From assembly GCA_026168455.1 (NCBI GenBank), contig CM047426.1, positions 89,307,986 through 89,371,985 of the forward strand: a DNA stretch of 64,000 nt. The letters run 5' to 3'. The notes beneath the pieces were generated by a model. That model had not been told where the DNA came from and searched no databases. It was given only the letters and a program-made list of their open reading frames with translations. Position numbers and translations under genes: made by a program. Origin of the DNA: Theocolax elegans (lineage: Eukaryota; Arthropoda; Insecta; Hymenoptera; Cerocephalidae). This document shows positions 14,098 through 25,887 of this stretch, one piece after another. Each line of letters begins with the position of its first letter. The stretch's first letter is position 1.

Positions 14098-14116
14098 GGT
14101 AAACACTTCAAATTTG
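14098..14116 (-). repeat. 19-base inverted repeat, copy 2
   Basis: GGTAAACACTTCAAATTTG on the plus strand, the exact reverse complement of 4786-4804. A CTGGGTCCGA motif nearby (13885-13894) also occurs next to copy 1 (about 4805-4814), but in direct orientation. Confidence 0.7.
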
Positions 14117-15239
14117 CATACGCGTATGTAAAATTGAACTCTCAGTTTTATAACGAAGAGCTGAAAAAGTAATATATATATATACATATAATATCGAATT
14201 TTGCGATCTATCTTCCAAGAGACTTTGGTATTAGTGTAAAAGTGGGTTACGCGATTGCACAAAGAGAGCGCTATGGATGTGTAATATTAAATAGATCTAA
14301 AAATATACATAGTATACGTAAAAGTTAATAATTAGATGTGTATGTGCCCGTTTTTGAAAAATATAAAATGCAACTATCTGCACGTATGTTTTGACTCTAT
14401 TCCTTTTTTTTTTAGTAGAATCGATTTTTCATGCACGAAACGAATTTGTATAATATATTATATATCTATATAAACATTGTGCAAATTTGACGCAATCAAA
14501 ATTTGCATGAAAAATTTCAATAGTACAACTGTCCTTTATGATAACTTTGTACAGCGATTTGCAAGTGTAATTTAAATAGATATCTACATTTAAATTAAAG
14601 ATAGAGCGTGCAATTTACACAATTTTACCAAAAAATAAATAGTAAATATAACGTAGAGTATATATGTAAATGAAAGTGAAATAAATTTAATAAAGCCAGT
14701 ATTTTAAAATGGTTAAACACAGTAGCAATTGAATCTCTTGATAAAAAATATAGTTATATCTGATTAAGTTGTTTATTTTCACTTCCTCGAGTGTCTAACT
14801 TTAAAATTATATATATCGAAGTATCTAATACTGAGGCCTCGGTAAATCGAACTATCTATATTTTAGAGTTATATTAAAACGCTTAGTGTGTATTTTCATA
14901 AATTTCATTAACAATATTTGTATAATATTTACATAGTTTATTTCTATTTTTATAACAAAATCGATACCACGCGAGAAGTCTACATTTATATATATATTTT
15001 TTATTTGCCTACTTTATTGTAGAGGAAGCATTTTAGTAAAAAAGTCTGATTGTTAAATAGTTTACTAAATTTTGATCGAGATGAATCAATAATAATTAGA
15101 TTTTTTATATTTTTTTGCAGTGACTGCTCGATTATTGGCACTTTACATCAATGAGATTTGAGGCGAAAAAAAAGGCCAGCCAATTTAAAACACTGTACCT
15201 CCGAAAGCTATAAATAAAAAAAATAAATAAAAGAGTATA

Positions 15240-15660
15240 TAGCGCGTGTGGTAAGCGTGTGTATAGAATCCTATAGTGCTAATGATGCGATAATTAAAAG
15301 TGTGAGTGAGAGTCACCTCTTCATCGTTAGCGAGTCGCCGGCTTCCTTCTCATCCGCAAAAAAGAGCCGGGCGGGTTCGATCGATCCTCCTTCTACATGT
15401 GTCCTGGTACAAGGACGTGCAAGAGGCTTTTCGTGCTTTCTCTCTAAGGTCTACGGAGGTCTCACACACAAGTGGAAATCTACATGCCAAGACAGGTGTA
15501 AACGTTGTATTGTGTGGCTCTACATAGGTGTATGTGCGCGCGTGTGTGATGTGTCTGCGCGTGTAACTGTGTGTGCGCGCGATAGTATCTGTGTGCGAGA
15601 GAGTACGCATTTGTACATGTATATAACTGTGTGTTTTCTTTTGTCTTTGTTCGTCTGAAT
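15240..15660. other. GT- and CpG-rich island
   Basis: Balanced-composition sequence rich in GTGTGTGCGCG-type words. A 136-codon plus-strand frame crosses it, but its product is Cys/Val/Arg-biased low-complexity sequence without a domain. It may be a transcribed untranslated exon or a regulatory island. Confidence 0.25.
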
Positions 15661-16030
15661 TGGCGATTAAAAGTTGTGGATTTTACGGATATAAGTGGTT
15701 ATACAGAGGTGTGCATGCTATATATATACTTATATAGTAATCTACTTTACCGACGTGTGGATTTTCATTTTCAAATTTTCTATTAACGTAGGTATTTGTG
15801 CAAATTGTCGTTACGATAATTATTAAGTGTTGTTTATATATTTTCTTTTTTTTCGATCGCAATATAAAACTCGTGTATCATTTTAGTTCTTCCTTACTTT
15901 ATCTATATACCTCGGTGAAATTTTGAATGTTACATCACACAACAATAACCGATAAAATCCAAGGTTCTGAAAACATATAAGAAAATATTGGCTATCGTAA
16001 TAATTGGAGATAAAAAAATTTCCAGGTTGT
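15661..16030. other. AT-rich non-coding stretch
   Basis: Nothing recognisable on either strand. Confidence 0.5.
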
Positions 16031-16037
16031 AGTAGAG

Positions 16038-16069
16038 TAGCAGCAGCAGCAGTAGTAGTAGTAGTAGTA
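16038..16069. repeat. Compound trinucleotide repeat (AGC)n(AGT)n
   Basis: Plus-strand CAG units change into TAG units without interruption, indicating repeat expansion followed by a spreading point change. The decamer CAACCCCTGT is tandemly duplicated shortly downstream, near 16090-16110. Confidence 0.85.
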
Positions 16070-16334
16070 TTACTCGATGAACGACGCTACAACCCCTGTC
16101 AACCCCTGTCATAGATACAATGTACTACTACTACAATATATAAGAAGTAATAGCTCAAATTAGCAGTGTCAATAAGTAATGAAAATAACCACACGTCGAG
16201 AAATATATCAACGAAAGAGTAGTAATACCAAGGATGTGCGCAAGAAGAAACGTCAAAAAGAGGAGAAAGGGAGGGAAAAAAAGAAGAAGAGAGTACGAAA
16301 AAGACACACACACACGCACATGCACATACAGAGT

Positions 16335-16356
16335 GAGAGAGAGAGAGAGAGAGAGA
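16335..16356. repeat. (GA)11 microsatellite
   Basis: GA tract at the edge of the 16.4-17.1 kb island. Confidence 0.85.
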
Positions 16357-16380
16357 TAAACGAAGAGGCAGATATTTCCA

Positions 16381-17110
16381 CAAGCATATAGGAAAAGAAA
16401 CTCACCGCGCGCGGACGTTTATCGATCACCATCCGAGCGCGGGTGAGGTAAACTCTACATCATCTCTCTCTCTCTCTCTTTCTCTTTGTTGCTCTCTCAT
16501 GTAGTTTCTCGTGCTTACCAACGAGGAACTGCTATCAGGACAACGGCAGCCAAACCGCCGCTTTTCTTCCTTCGAGATGAGGTAAACCCGCCGAAGCAGG
16601 AGGTTGCGGGTGTTATCGTAAAGACACAATGTTATATATGGGATTCGTACCGCGCGAAAAGAAAAAGGTTACTTTCGGCACTCTATGTACCTGGCAATAT
16701 ACATGTATATAATATATATATAATATATATGTATTTGTATATATGCAATTGATAGTTAACAGTCGAAAAAAAAGATTAGCGAGTAGTACGGTACGGGTTG
16801 TGAGTACCTATATGATATAGAAGTAAACACTATGCGCAGGCGCGAGCGCGACGACACGATTGCGGCTCTCGCATCGACGGGGCGAGACTGACTGACACGG
16901 TGCGCTGTTATACAGAATCGAGGGAGTAGCCGCCGTGTGCTCGTAGAGACCACTATATAGTAATACGTGTATATCTATATATCTATATATAGAGCCTCTT
17001 CGCGCCCGCGCGTAACTCGGTGAGTATGTGACGTATGTACGCGCGCGACGACCATCCAGAGAGGCGAAGAGAGAGAGCGTGAGAGAGAGAGGGATAGACC
17101 GTATACACCT
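16381..17110. promoter_or_regulatory. CpG- and GA-rich island, candidate distal promoter
   Basis: One of the most CpG-dense non-coding areas of the window, with GA and TC tracts at both ends. On the minus strand TCAGTCAGTC (16895-16886) matches the insect initiator TCAGTY twice. That orientation fits a distal promoter for MCT-A, 14.8 kb upstream of its start codon. On the plus strand a good donor-like CTCGGTGAGT lies near 17016, so transcription in either direction is possible. No TATA box sits at the expected distance from the initiator. The function is inferred from composition only. Confidence 0.35.
16463..16480. repeat. (TC)n microsatellite
   Basis: Short TC tract inside the 16.4-17.1 kb island. 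Confidence 0.8.
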
Positions 17111-17119
17111 GAATAGATG

Positions 17120-18098
17120 GCTCGCACGTGGTTTTTCGGGTTATACGTATACACACGCAATGTACACCGACTGGGATTTTTATATAGGTAGTTTTTCATC
17201 GAAATATCAATAGACACGTTAAATTTATACATTTTTTGTATACTCTCGGTTTTTACTGCAAATTCATTAATAAAAATTCGACGACTCGTATATATATACA
17301 TATACCTGTACGAAAGGTTGAAAAAGCAAAACATTATCTGAAACCGCTAATAACCAGTTAGGAAGTAAAGCCGTACCGTCAAACATTATACCGTCAGTCA
17401 GCTAATACTTGCACGCGAGCTCGACCTGTTAAAGTAAGGACACACAAATCAGCCACGATAGATTTATAAGCGGAAAAAGAAAAGACAAGTATATATATAC
17501 CGATAAGACACGAATTTTTACGTGCGCGGTTACGCCGACAGGGAAGACGTACGATTAAAATCCGTATATAGTAAAATTGCCGAATACCGACCCTGAAGCT
17601 TCCTATATATATATATATATATGTGTGCGTATTATACATATACGTATACATCTCTTTTTTTCGACATTGTTTTCCCTTTTTTGTTCTTGTAAAGATAAAG
17701 AAATATTACTACAGGACGGATCGAAACCCCAAATTAAACGTAAGTAGAACAAAAATCGCACGTGCTTCTTCGTGTGTACATGTATATATATAAGGATGTG
17801 TTGGTATGTATTTGATTATGGATTTCGGAGCGACGCTCGAATTTCGTCGTGACACCCGTGATTTATATTATCTCGGTTGATATAATTCTAAAACGCAAAT
17901 TCTAATGCTATTTTATACAATGTTGTATGTACCCAGTCTTACGGTAGTCCTCTCCACTTTTGCTACTGCTCTTACACTTTGACGCGTACTTTTTTTCTTC
18001 GTCTTGTTATTCAACTTTAATGCACTCTTTATAGCGATATTCAATTATAAATATTGTAGAAAATTTTATATGTGTAGCTCTGACTCTTACTTGAGCAT

Positions 18099-18141
<43 letters not shown>

Positions 18142-21100
18142 ACTGTTATCTGAAAGTACATCTGAAATAACGGGATGAAATGAATTTAAGTATACTTTTA
18201 CACACTGTGTATAATTAATTGAAAATAATTTCATTTTACTCTTATATTCAATATATAGAAATATATTGAAAATTTAATATTGTGTATAGCACTTTAAAAA
18301 ATGAATAAGGAAAATATTGATCGAGTCTTGATAGTTTGACCTCGCGAAAGCTTTATTGGTATTATTATTATAAATTTAGAAAAGCTTCCCTAAATAAGCA
18401 GTCGAGTCTTAATAAAATCTAAATATTATTCTGTATATATTAATATCTATAAGCTTTTAATAACAAACAATTATTACACTTCTATATTCGAAGAATTTTA
18501 TTACATTAATAAACTAATCTCATTAGCTTATGTATCTTAACAATCGGGAGATTTGAGAACTTGTATACGATAAAATCCGTTCTCTCTTTTTTTCTATTAC
18601 CGACAACCCTCCTGAAATCAGAAAAAGAAAACAAGTGTTTAAAAGCCAAGGATATCGTGTAATTATTATATAGATAGAAAAGGGAAAAACAACGTAATAA
18701 TGCAAATGAGATAGTAGACACGCACGAGCGATCAAGCGAAATATGGCGTAATAAAGGGATTACAGTGGCTATCGATCCAGGAAATACCAAGAGACCAAAG
18801 CAAGATACAGCCAATTGATTAGATCCAAAAATAGACGTGTATAGCTATGTACTCCTGCTTAGAAACTGTAAAGACATATAACCACGTGGTATTGTTTTGA
18901 CAGCCATAGTAAATCTTTTGGGATTGGTATAGCCCTTTAAATTTAAAGTCTACCAGATGTTGGTATACAGCTGTTTCAACTATTCTGTCACGTTTTCTAA
19001 TTAGTTTTCCGATGGAAAATTTTTTGGTACTTTTCCCTTTATATTCATAATACTCAACTAAACACGCACTTATTATAAAATAAGAAAAGAAGAGAAATTA
19101 ATAAATGTATATATCCTCTTCAACTTTTTTATAACGATCAATGTATATTAATATAATCCTTGAAAAAAATTCTTTTCATTCGAAATCTCTTGTACGCGAA
19201 TCATTAAAGTATAACAAGGATGTGATAATGAAGACCAATCATTATTAATTACCATTCATTTCACATTTTCATTTATCAGATCCTGGTAATATCTGAAATG
19301 AATTCGGTCATGCGTAAAGGAAAAATCACGCCATCAACATCGATTTTGGTTACTTTTTCTAGAGGACACGAGGCACATTAACGATATATATACTACGAGG
19401 CGAAAGCGAATTAAGGAGAGGTCAACCCCCTAAAAAACGTCTTGGCCTTGACAGAAGATAATGAAGAATAGAAAGAAATGTAAGAGACAAGTTGACACCG
19501 ACCAACGATACTAAAGTTCTCGTAGTATATTTACAGGTGTCGAGTATATTTGCTAATGTATGTAATGTAACGGACTAAAGCAAATATTTTTTATTTTCAT
19601 AATAAACTTGCAAGATCCTGGATTTTAATTGTATAGCTTTAAAAAATCCATTAGAAGATTGACACAAAAGCCTTGAAATTAATTACCGGTGCTTATTCTT
19701 AAAGTTCTATATACTTGTTCTATGATAAATCGATTGTTAAACGAAAGAAAATAATGAATTTGAATGTTGAAATTTAATATTACTTATATTATTATTTTTA
19801 TCGATATGAAATTAAATTATGCGTTTAATGGTTATGGTACGGACAAAAGGATGGTTTCATTATTATTAAATTTTCATAAATAATCTATGCTTTATTTTCA
19901 TTTTTTTATTTTCATTGAAATAGGATTTTTTTAAATATAGCATTATAATCATGTAGATGGTTTTACAAGCGCATGACGCCTTATACGTTAAATGTATATA
20001 TGTATACAATTCGAAAATGGTTTAGTTTCTAAGTCTTTTCTGTATTTTTTATTTCTTTATAATTTCCCTAAAAAAAGTCTCAACGAACCATTGTTTGTTT
20101 GTTTTCTTTATTTTACTTGCTAGACAGTAACGTCGCTCGGGATTTTAGCATCACTTTAGTTTTCTCTGGAATTACAAACTTAGGGCCTTACTCTCATGCA
20201 GTTCTTCATGTGTGTTTTATATATAGACGCATACTTTTGCACAATATAGTTTCGTATAAAATAGTTTTGTATCTCTTACAAATCATTGAGTATTTCATCT
20301 TTTTTTAATTTATTTCAAAGATTGCAATGTAATTTAAGATTAAAGATTAATTTTGTAATTAATACATCGGATATTATATAAATTAAAATATAAATGTGTA
20401 GTGTTACTTTTGTGAATGTAAATGTTTCTTATACATTTTTTATTATTGTTATACAATTCCCATTTTGTTTATTTCAATATTTGACGCAACAGAAATCTTG
20501 TAATATTTATTTATATAAAATATTCTTATTCAAATTCAATAAAGAATTCGTTTGTGACCAGTGAAGCTAAAATTATAAAGTATTTAAACCATGGACAATT
20601 CTTTCTCGTTGTGTAAAAAATCAGGTTCAGCAATTTCAATTATGATACACAATATACCATTATTTCAATTATCAAAGCTCAGGCCCTAAGTCGAACTATA
20701 TATGTAAACACAATCTAAATCTCTTATACAATTTTTTCCTTTATCATATACCCCTGTAACGTTTCAAGCGGACAATCATGATGACCTTACACGATGCATC
20801 CATTTCGCCTATTGCATATATATGTGTATGTTTGTATAATTGTAAAAGATTTTGGTGTATTGAACTACTACACAAATTACGCATTAATAACATTTTTAAT
20901 TTACAAAATTTATAGTTACTTAAGAGATTTTTAAATGTTTTCAAAATAAAAGTTATATTACAAATTGAATATGTAGTAAAGTATAGTTTATACTTATTTA
21001 AACGTATTTCAATTATTTGGTATTAAGGACAATTAATTTATGCTCTTGCTTGCGGTAAGACAAATTATTATAATATTAATAAATTATGTAATTTATCGCA

Positions 21101-24100
21101 TTTTCTAATGAATATATGTTTTACTACGATGCACGTAGTTCTATATCTGTAAATGGTATTCGTAATCGTGTATTTGTGTAATTCATTAAAAAAATAATTT
21201 TTACAGCAACCAACAAAATCGCAAAGTTATGCTTATTATATGTGTTACATTATTCCTTATGTTAAATGTTTTACCCTTTCTTTCTCTCTGTATCTTTATC
21301 TTTCTTTAACTTCGAACGCAAAGGACGAGGTTCACTGTACAACTTATCGTTACAATCACTTCTATACTTAATACTATTACGCTAGCATTCAGTTCAAATC
21401 TCACATTTAATTTCTTCCACATTTTTTTTAAATTTTTAACTTTTATTCTCACGCTGTATATATATGGAAATGCACGGGTTTATTTTTCTCTCTTCACCGC
21501 TTACTTTTTTTTATATATGTAATAAAATATTGCTTTATACGATTCGTAGATTATTTTTTTTTATATTAATATATATGTATAGTATATGCAATAGGAGCCT
21601 TTAAGGCCGCGTTTACGTACCGCGTGCTCGACACTTTAAATCCCCGCGCAAGCAAAAGGCAAACAATTATTTTTTCTACGCGTTCCCTTTTCTTTTTGGT
21701 ACATTATCTGCAAGACATTAAAAATCTAGAATTATATTAATTCAATTTTTCTTTTATTTCGTGGTTTTTAGAGTCTAATACTTTGAAGGTTTCTATATGT
21801 AAAAAATTCCGTACATTAGTTTCTATGAAATTGTTTGATTGTTAATCTATTTATTTTAAATAATATTTTTTGCTTCAAAAGAACGTGCCTTTGCATACGC
21901 TATTACGATTGATAAGAAATTTCTATAGAAATAAATGTACATTTTTAAATTGGATATAAAAATTTAAACAAAAATGAAATACGCGTGTGAATTTAAAAAG
22001 AAACATACAGAATCGTTGGAACGAAAAGTTTATACGAGCAAAGTTCTTTATTTTATATTTTCGTTTAATTCATGTGGTATGCCACTGTTTCATCACAGAA
22101 AAGCTGCATTTATAATATCTATTAATAATGCCTCGATCGTCTCACTTTTAGTGTCGACCAACTTTTATTTCGTTCATGTTAAATTTTGAATTACTTTAGA
22201 AGAAAGTTTTCTACCAACTGTTAAAAATTAGCTATATAAGCTTACAATATTTTTTATACATACTTTAGGTTTTTAATATTTTAATATTTATTATTTTCCT
22301 TTGAGAAATATTATATTCAATATTCATGTATACAAATATAAATGAAGGTACAATATTAATTTAATAATTGATTTTTCAATAAATTCCAAGAAAAATTGAC
22401 TACATTTAATTTTATTTCGTCGTTGCGTATAGAGGGATTGTACTTAAGAATGCAAAAATTTAAATTTTTATTAGATATAATTTAAATATTCCACTTGTTT
22501 TTTATTATTTAAACTAATAAATTTTATTGTAATTATATTAATATTAATATAGTCTTTTATATTCAAAAGCGAGAAATACAATAAATATGTGTATATACGA
22601 TCATATCATTACTCATTGAAAAATTATTTTAATCCCGAAAGTTAAATGGAACGCTCTCAAAATTTTTATAAGTGTGGTGTTGGTTTAATATATACAAGCA
22701 AAGATTAATAAACCATATAAAAAATTACACTGAAAAAATTGTTATATTTATACATACATATATTTTAATCAATACTTCTTTGAAAAATAGTAAATATTTT
22801 GCATTTTTCATAAAATGGTAAATATTTATTACTAAAAACCGACATACTTAATTAAAAATTGGTATAAACTTTTTAGATAGCAATTTTTTCAAAGTAGTAT
22901 TAAAATTAACGTTTTCCTCAGTGTAAGTGTTTTGTAATATTCTAATGTTGTTTTAATTATTGACTAGTTATCTTCTTTTACCAAATTTCTCACTTATACC
23001 ATTTTTTTATGCAAATGACAAACTTTGACCTTTACACATATCTCTATTGTTAGATGAATTTATAACATTTAATCGTTTTTTATGTAAAATACATAATAAC
23101 GTGTCACACTATTATACTTTTTCCCAATCAATAAAAAATACTCGGCATATTTATACAAAAATAACTTTTAATTCCTTTTTTCCTACTTCCTTTTTCACAA
23201 CTTCTCTTGCACACGCAATTACACAAAATAATTTTTAATCTTGTATCGGTTTTCATATACATTATAATGTAAAATAATATATAATTTACTAAAAAGACGG
23301 AATAAACAAACAAATAAAAGAAAACAAAGAATTTGAAGCTCAACGATATATAGGAACAGATCATTTTAAGTTTGTAAAATGATCAACGCAAACAAATTAA
23401 TATATTATACAAAAGAAGAAACAATTAAATCGATGTATAGTTATTTATAATTATTATGTAATAAAGCGTAAAATAAACGCAGTCATGTACGATGCATGAA
23501 CGACGATTTAAAACGAACTAATTACCTATGGAATCACATAATTTGTAGCAAAGTATTTACTAAAACAAGTATTTTTAACTTACTCTTTTCTTTTAAATAA
23601 AAAAGGGTATACGGAGTAAAGGAAAACTTTTGAACTTATTTATTTTCAACTTACTATCGTTGATCGTCCAAATGACAAAAATGAAAGGAAAGTAAGCGTC
23701 TCTTTACATGCAATAGCTGTTCAATATCCTGAGATTCAAAACTGACAACGCGGGGCGATTTCACTCGAATTACTTGAGTCTCTTCCGTTTTTACAAATTG
23801 AAATAACTCAATATTTAGTTATCGGTCCAGTAATACAATAAAATAGAAGTAACAATTAAATTTTGACGAAAATGAATATCATATGATAAACGATAATTAT
23901 ATACAAAAGTGGTAAAACAGATGAAGTTGACCAATGATTAACCGAACGCAAACTCATTCGAGTTGAAAAAGTCGCACCGTCACGTTTTTTCCCTATATAT
24001 GTTTTGTACATTACCCTAATTTGTCAATATTGTTTCTATACAACTTATGCAGTACAATATCGTAAATCCTAATGTCTTCTTTATCTCGCTATATACTTAT

Positions 24101-25530
24101 CTATATATATTTATTAATTTTTTTTTGTTTAATTTATTTGCGTTCGACGATACTTAGTATTTATATACTATCCATTTTTTTGTAAATAAGCCGAAAAAAT
24201 TATCTCTTTAAAGCGATAGAGACATCTGAACTACTCGACGCAAATATTGGAAGAAATTTTATTTTTAAATCGGCGCTCGGAGGTCCATAGACGCTACCGT
24301 AAGGCTACAATTTATTTATTAATTTATTACTCTTATAATTTATTTATTATTTTATTCTTCTGAGAAGAAAAAGAGGAATGGCACCGTGCCATAGAAGGTC
24401 GGTCGATCGATTTGCTTTAAATTTTTTTTGGAAAAATATTGAGTGTTTAACTTAAAAACATTGTCACCTTATAGTTGATTAATTTTTGCAATTTGAATGG
24501 TGTTATTCAATATATGTACAAGTATGTTCGTTGTTTGCATATTTCACATTTTACGAGTTCTAATATGAGTAATTATTGAATCATACTAAGAGTTTATTAA
24601 TGTTTTTAATACAATTATTTAGTTAAAGGTAGTCAATTGTAGGCTCACAATTCTTATGAAATAACAAAATATTTACTAGAATAGAACTAAAGATGCTCAA
24701 ACGCTTGGGTTAAAATTATATTTATTTAGTTTCATACAATATATTCTTTGGTTATTTATAATTGTAAAAACAAGTAAATATATATTTTATCACGTATTGT
24801 AGTATTTAGGACTATTCAAATAAATATGCCGAAGACTAACGTTTTTTGATTAAAAAATATTATTTAAATTTACTTTAAAAAGTTCGTTTGCACGCAATAT
24901 GATAATTATAAAATCATATAGCTGAGGATAAAATTGTTCAATATTTATCACTAATTTTTAGAACACGTGATTGAGTAGAATCTGAATAACTTTTCAGTTA
25001 ATATATTACTGAAAATAAGTATTAAAATGTCAGATGTAAATAATATATACTGTTTACATTTTTAATTATGCAAAACTTATGAGTAATTTAAAAAACCAAC
25101 TTTTCATAATTGCTTAACAAAAAAAAAAGAAATACTAAACGCAAAGACGATCGACAAACCCCCGTCACAATAAATGCGCGTAAATCGCGCACAAATATAT
25201 AGTGTACGAAAAAAGTGACAAAAAATTTTGACCTTATCTCGATATAAACGTTTTGTATTATTATTATTATATTTAAATCTCAATCTACGAAAGAGAAAAA
25301 GTGAGACTCTTACATATTTATATATAAGTAGTAATTCTGTCTGTCACTACAAAAAGGAGTAACAGCTCGTACCGAACATGTATTATTTTCATGAAATATT
25401 TTGACGCTTTCATCTTCGGTGTAATACACACTTTACAGATTTATCATATTTCTTTTTGTTTAATACAAATATGGTCACGAGAAAAATTGCGGGATCTTCG
25501 ATCACGCTTACAATATTTTGTGTATACTTC
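17120..25530. other. AT-rich non-coding stretch
   Basis: No recognisable coding region or RNA gene. The right-hand part may include a long 3' untranslated region of MCT-B, whose stop codon is at 25700. A near-palindrome ATGGCACCGTGCCAT lies at 24378-24392. Otherwise the stretch consists of AT-rich sequence and short simple repeats. Confidence 0.5.
18102..18138. repeat. (AT)n microsatellite
   Basis: About 37 bases of alternating AT. Confidence 0.9.
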
Positions 25531-25531
25531 A

Positions 25532-25537
25532 TTTATT
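25532..25537 (-). terminator. Candidate poly(A) signal of MCT-B
   Basis: AATAAA on the minus strand about 165 bases after the MCT-B stop codon. Another AATAAA lies at 25685-25680, only 15 bases after the stop. The motif is common in AT-rich DNA, so the true cleavage site is uncertain. Confidence 0.25.
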
Positions 25538-25652
25538 TAGTACTATACATCATGAGCAATTCCTTTCGTAAAATTTTAAATCTATGGAAGTGTAAGGGTA
25601 CATATATATATTTATATATATACTCGAATTCCGCAGGTGTGCATACAATGGC

Positions 25653-25674
25653 GTTGTTGTTGTTGTTGTTGTTG
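25653..25674. repeat. (GTT)7 microsatellite in the MCT-B 3' untranslated region
   Basis: Plus-strand GTT repeats, read as AAC repeats in the MCT-B transcript, starting about 26 bases after the stop codon. Confidence 0.85.
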
Positions 25675-25699
25675 ATGTTTTTATTTTTGTTGCTGTTAT

Positions 25700-25887
25700 T
25701 TAGACGCTGTTAATACCAGTGAAATCTCTAGTAGCGGCATTGGCTCGTTTTCGTGCTGCTGATTTTTTAATCCTCCGATAAAAGTCCATCAAAGGCATGA
25801 CCATCAGCATCATACCACTGAGAGCGATGAATGCGCCCGCAAGGTAAAACGACAGATCGTACGTACCTGTGATATCGTAGAGCCATC
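25700..25887 (-). CDS. MCT-B coding exon 4 (residues 812-873 and stop)
   Basis: The acceptor TTTGTTTTTAG|GATGG completes Gly812 and continues WLYDITGTYD, the conserved start of the segment before helix 12. A basic tail (FYRRIKKSAARKR) follows helix 12, as is typical of cytoplasmic MCT tails. The stop is TAA at 25702-25700. Confidence 0.92.

Larger units (their letters stand above)
8150..15230. other. AT-rich non-coding stretch
   Basis: Several kilobases with only short, low-complexity reading frames. GC-richer fragments occur near 8.76-8.95, 9.55-9.65 and 10.4-10.55 kb, but none encodes a recognisable product or RNA. A 7-bp inverted repeat AGACGAG/CTCGTCT lies at 10414-10446. Confidence 0.5.

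Noticed and set aside
15248..15658. 136-codon plus-strand frame in a GT-rich island
   Set aside because: Low-complexity product without domain or signal; composition explains the open frame.
24378..24392. Near-palindrome ATGGCACCGTGCCAT
   Set aside because: Seven-base arms with one central base are not exceptional alone and have no linked structure.
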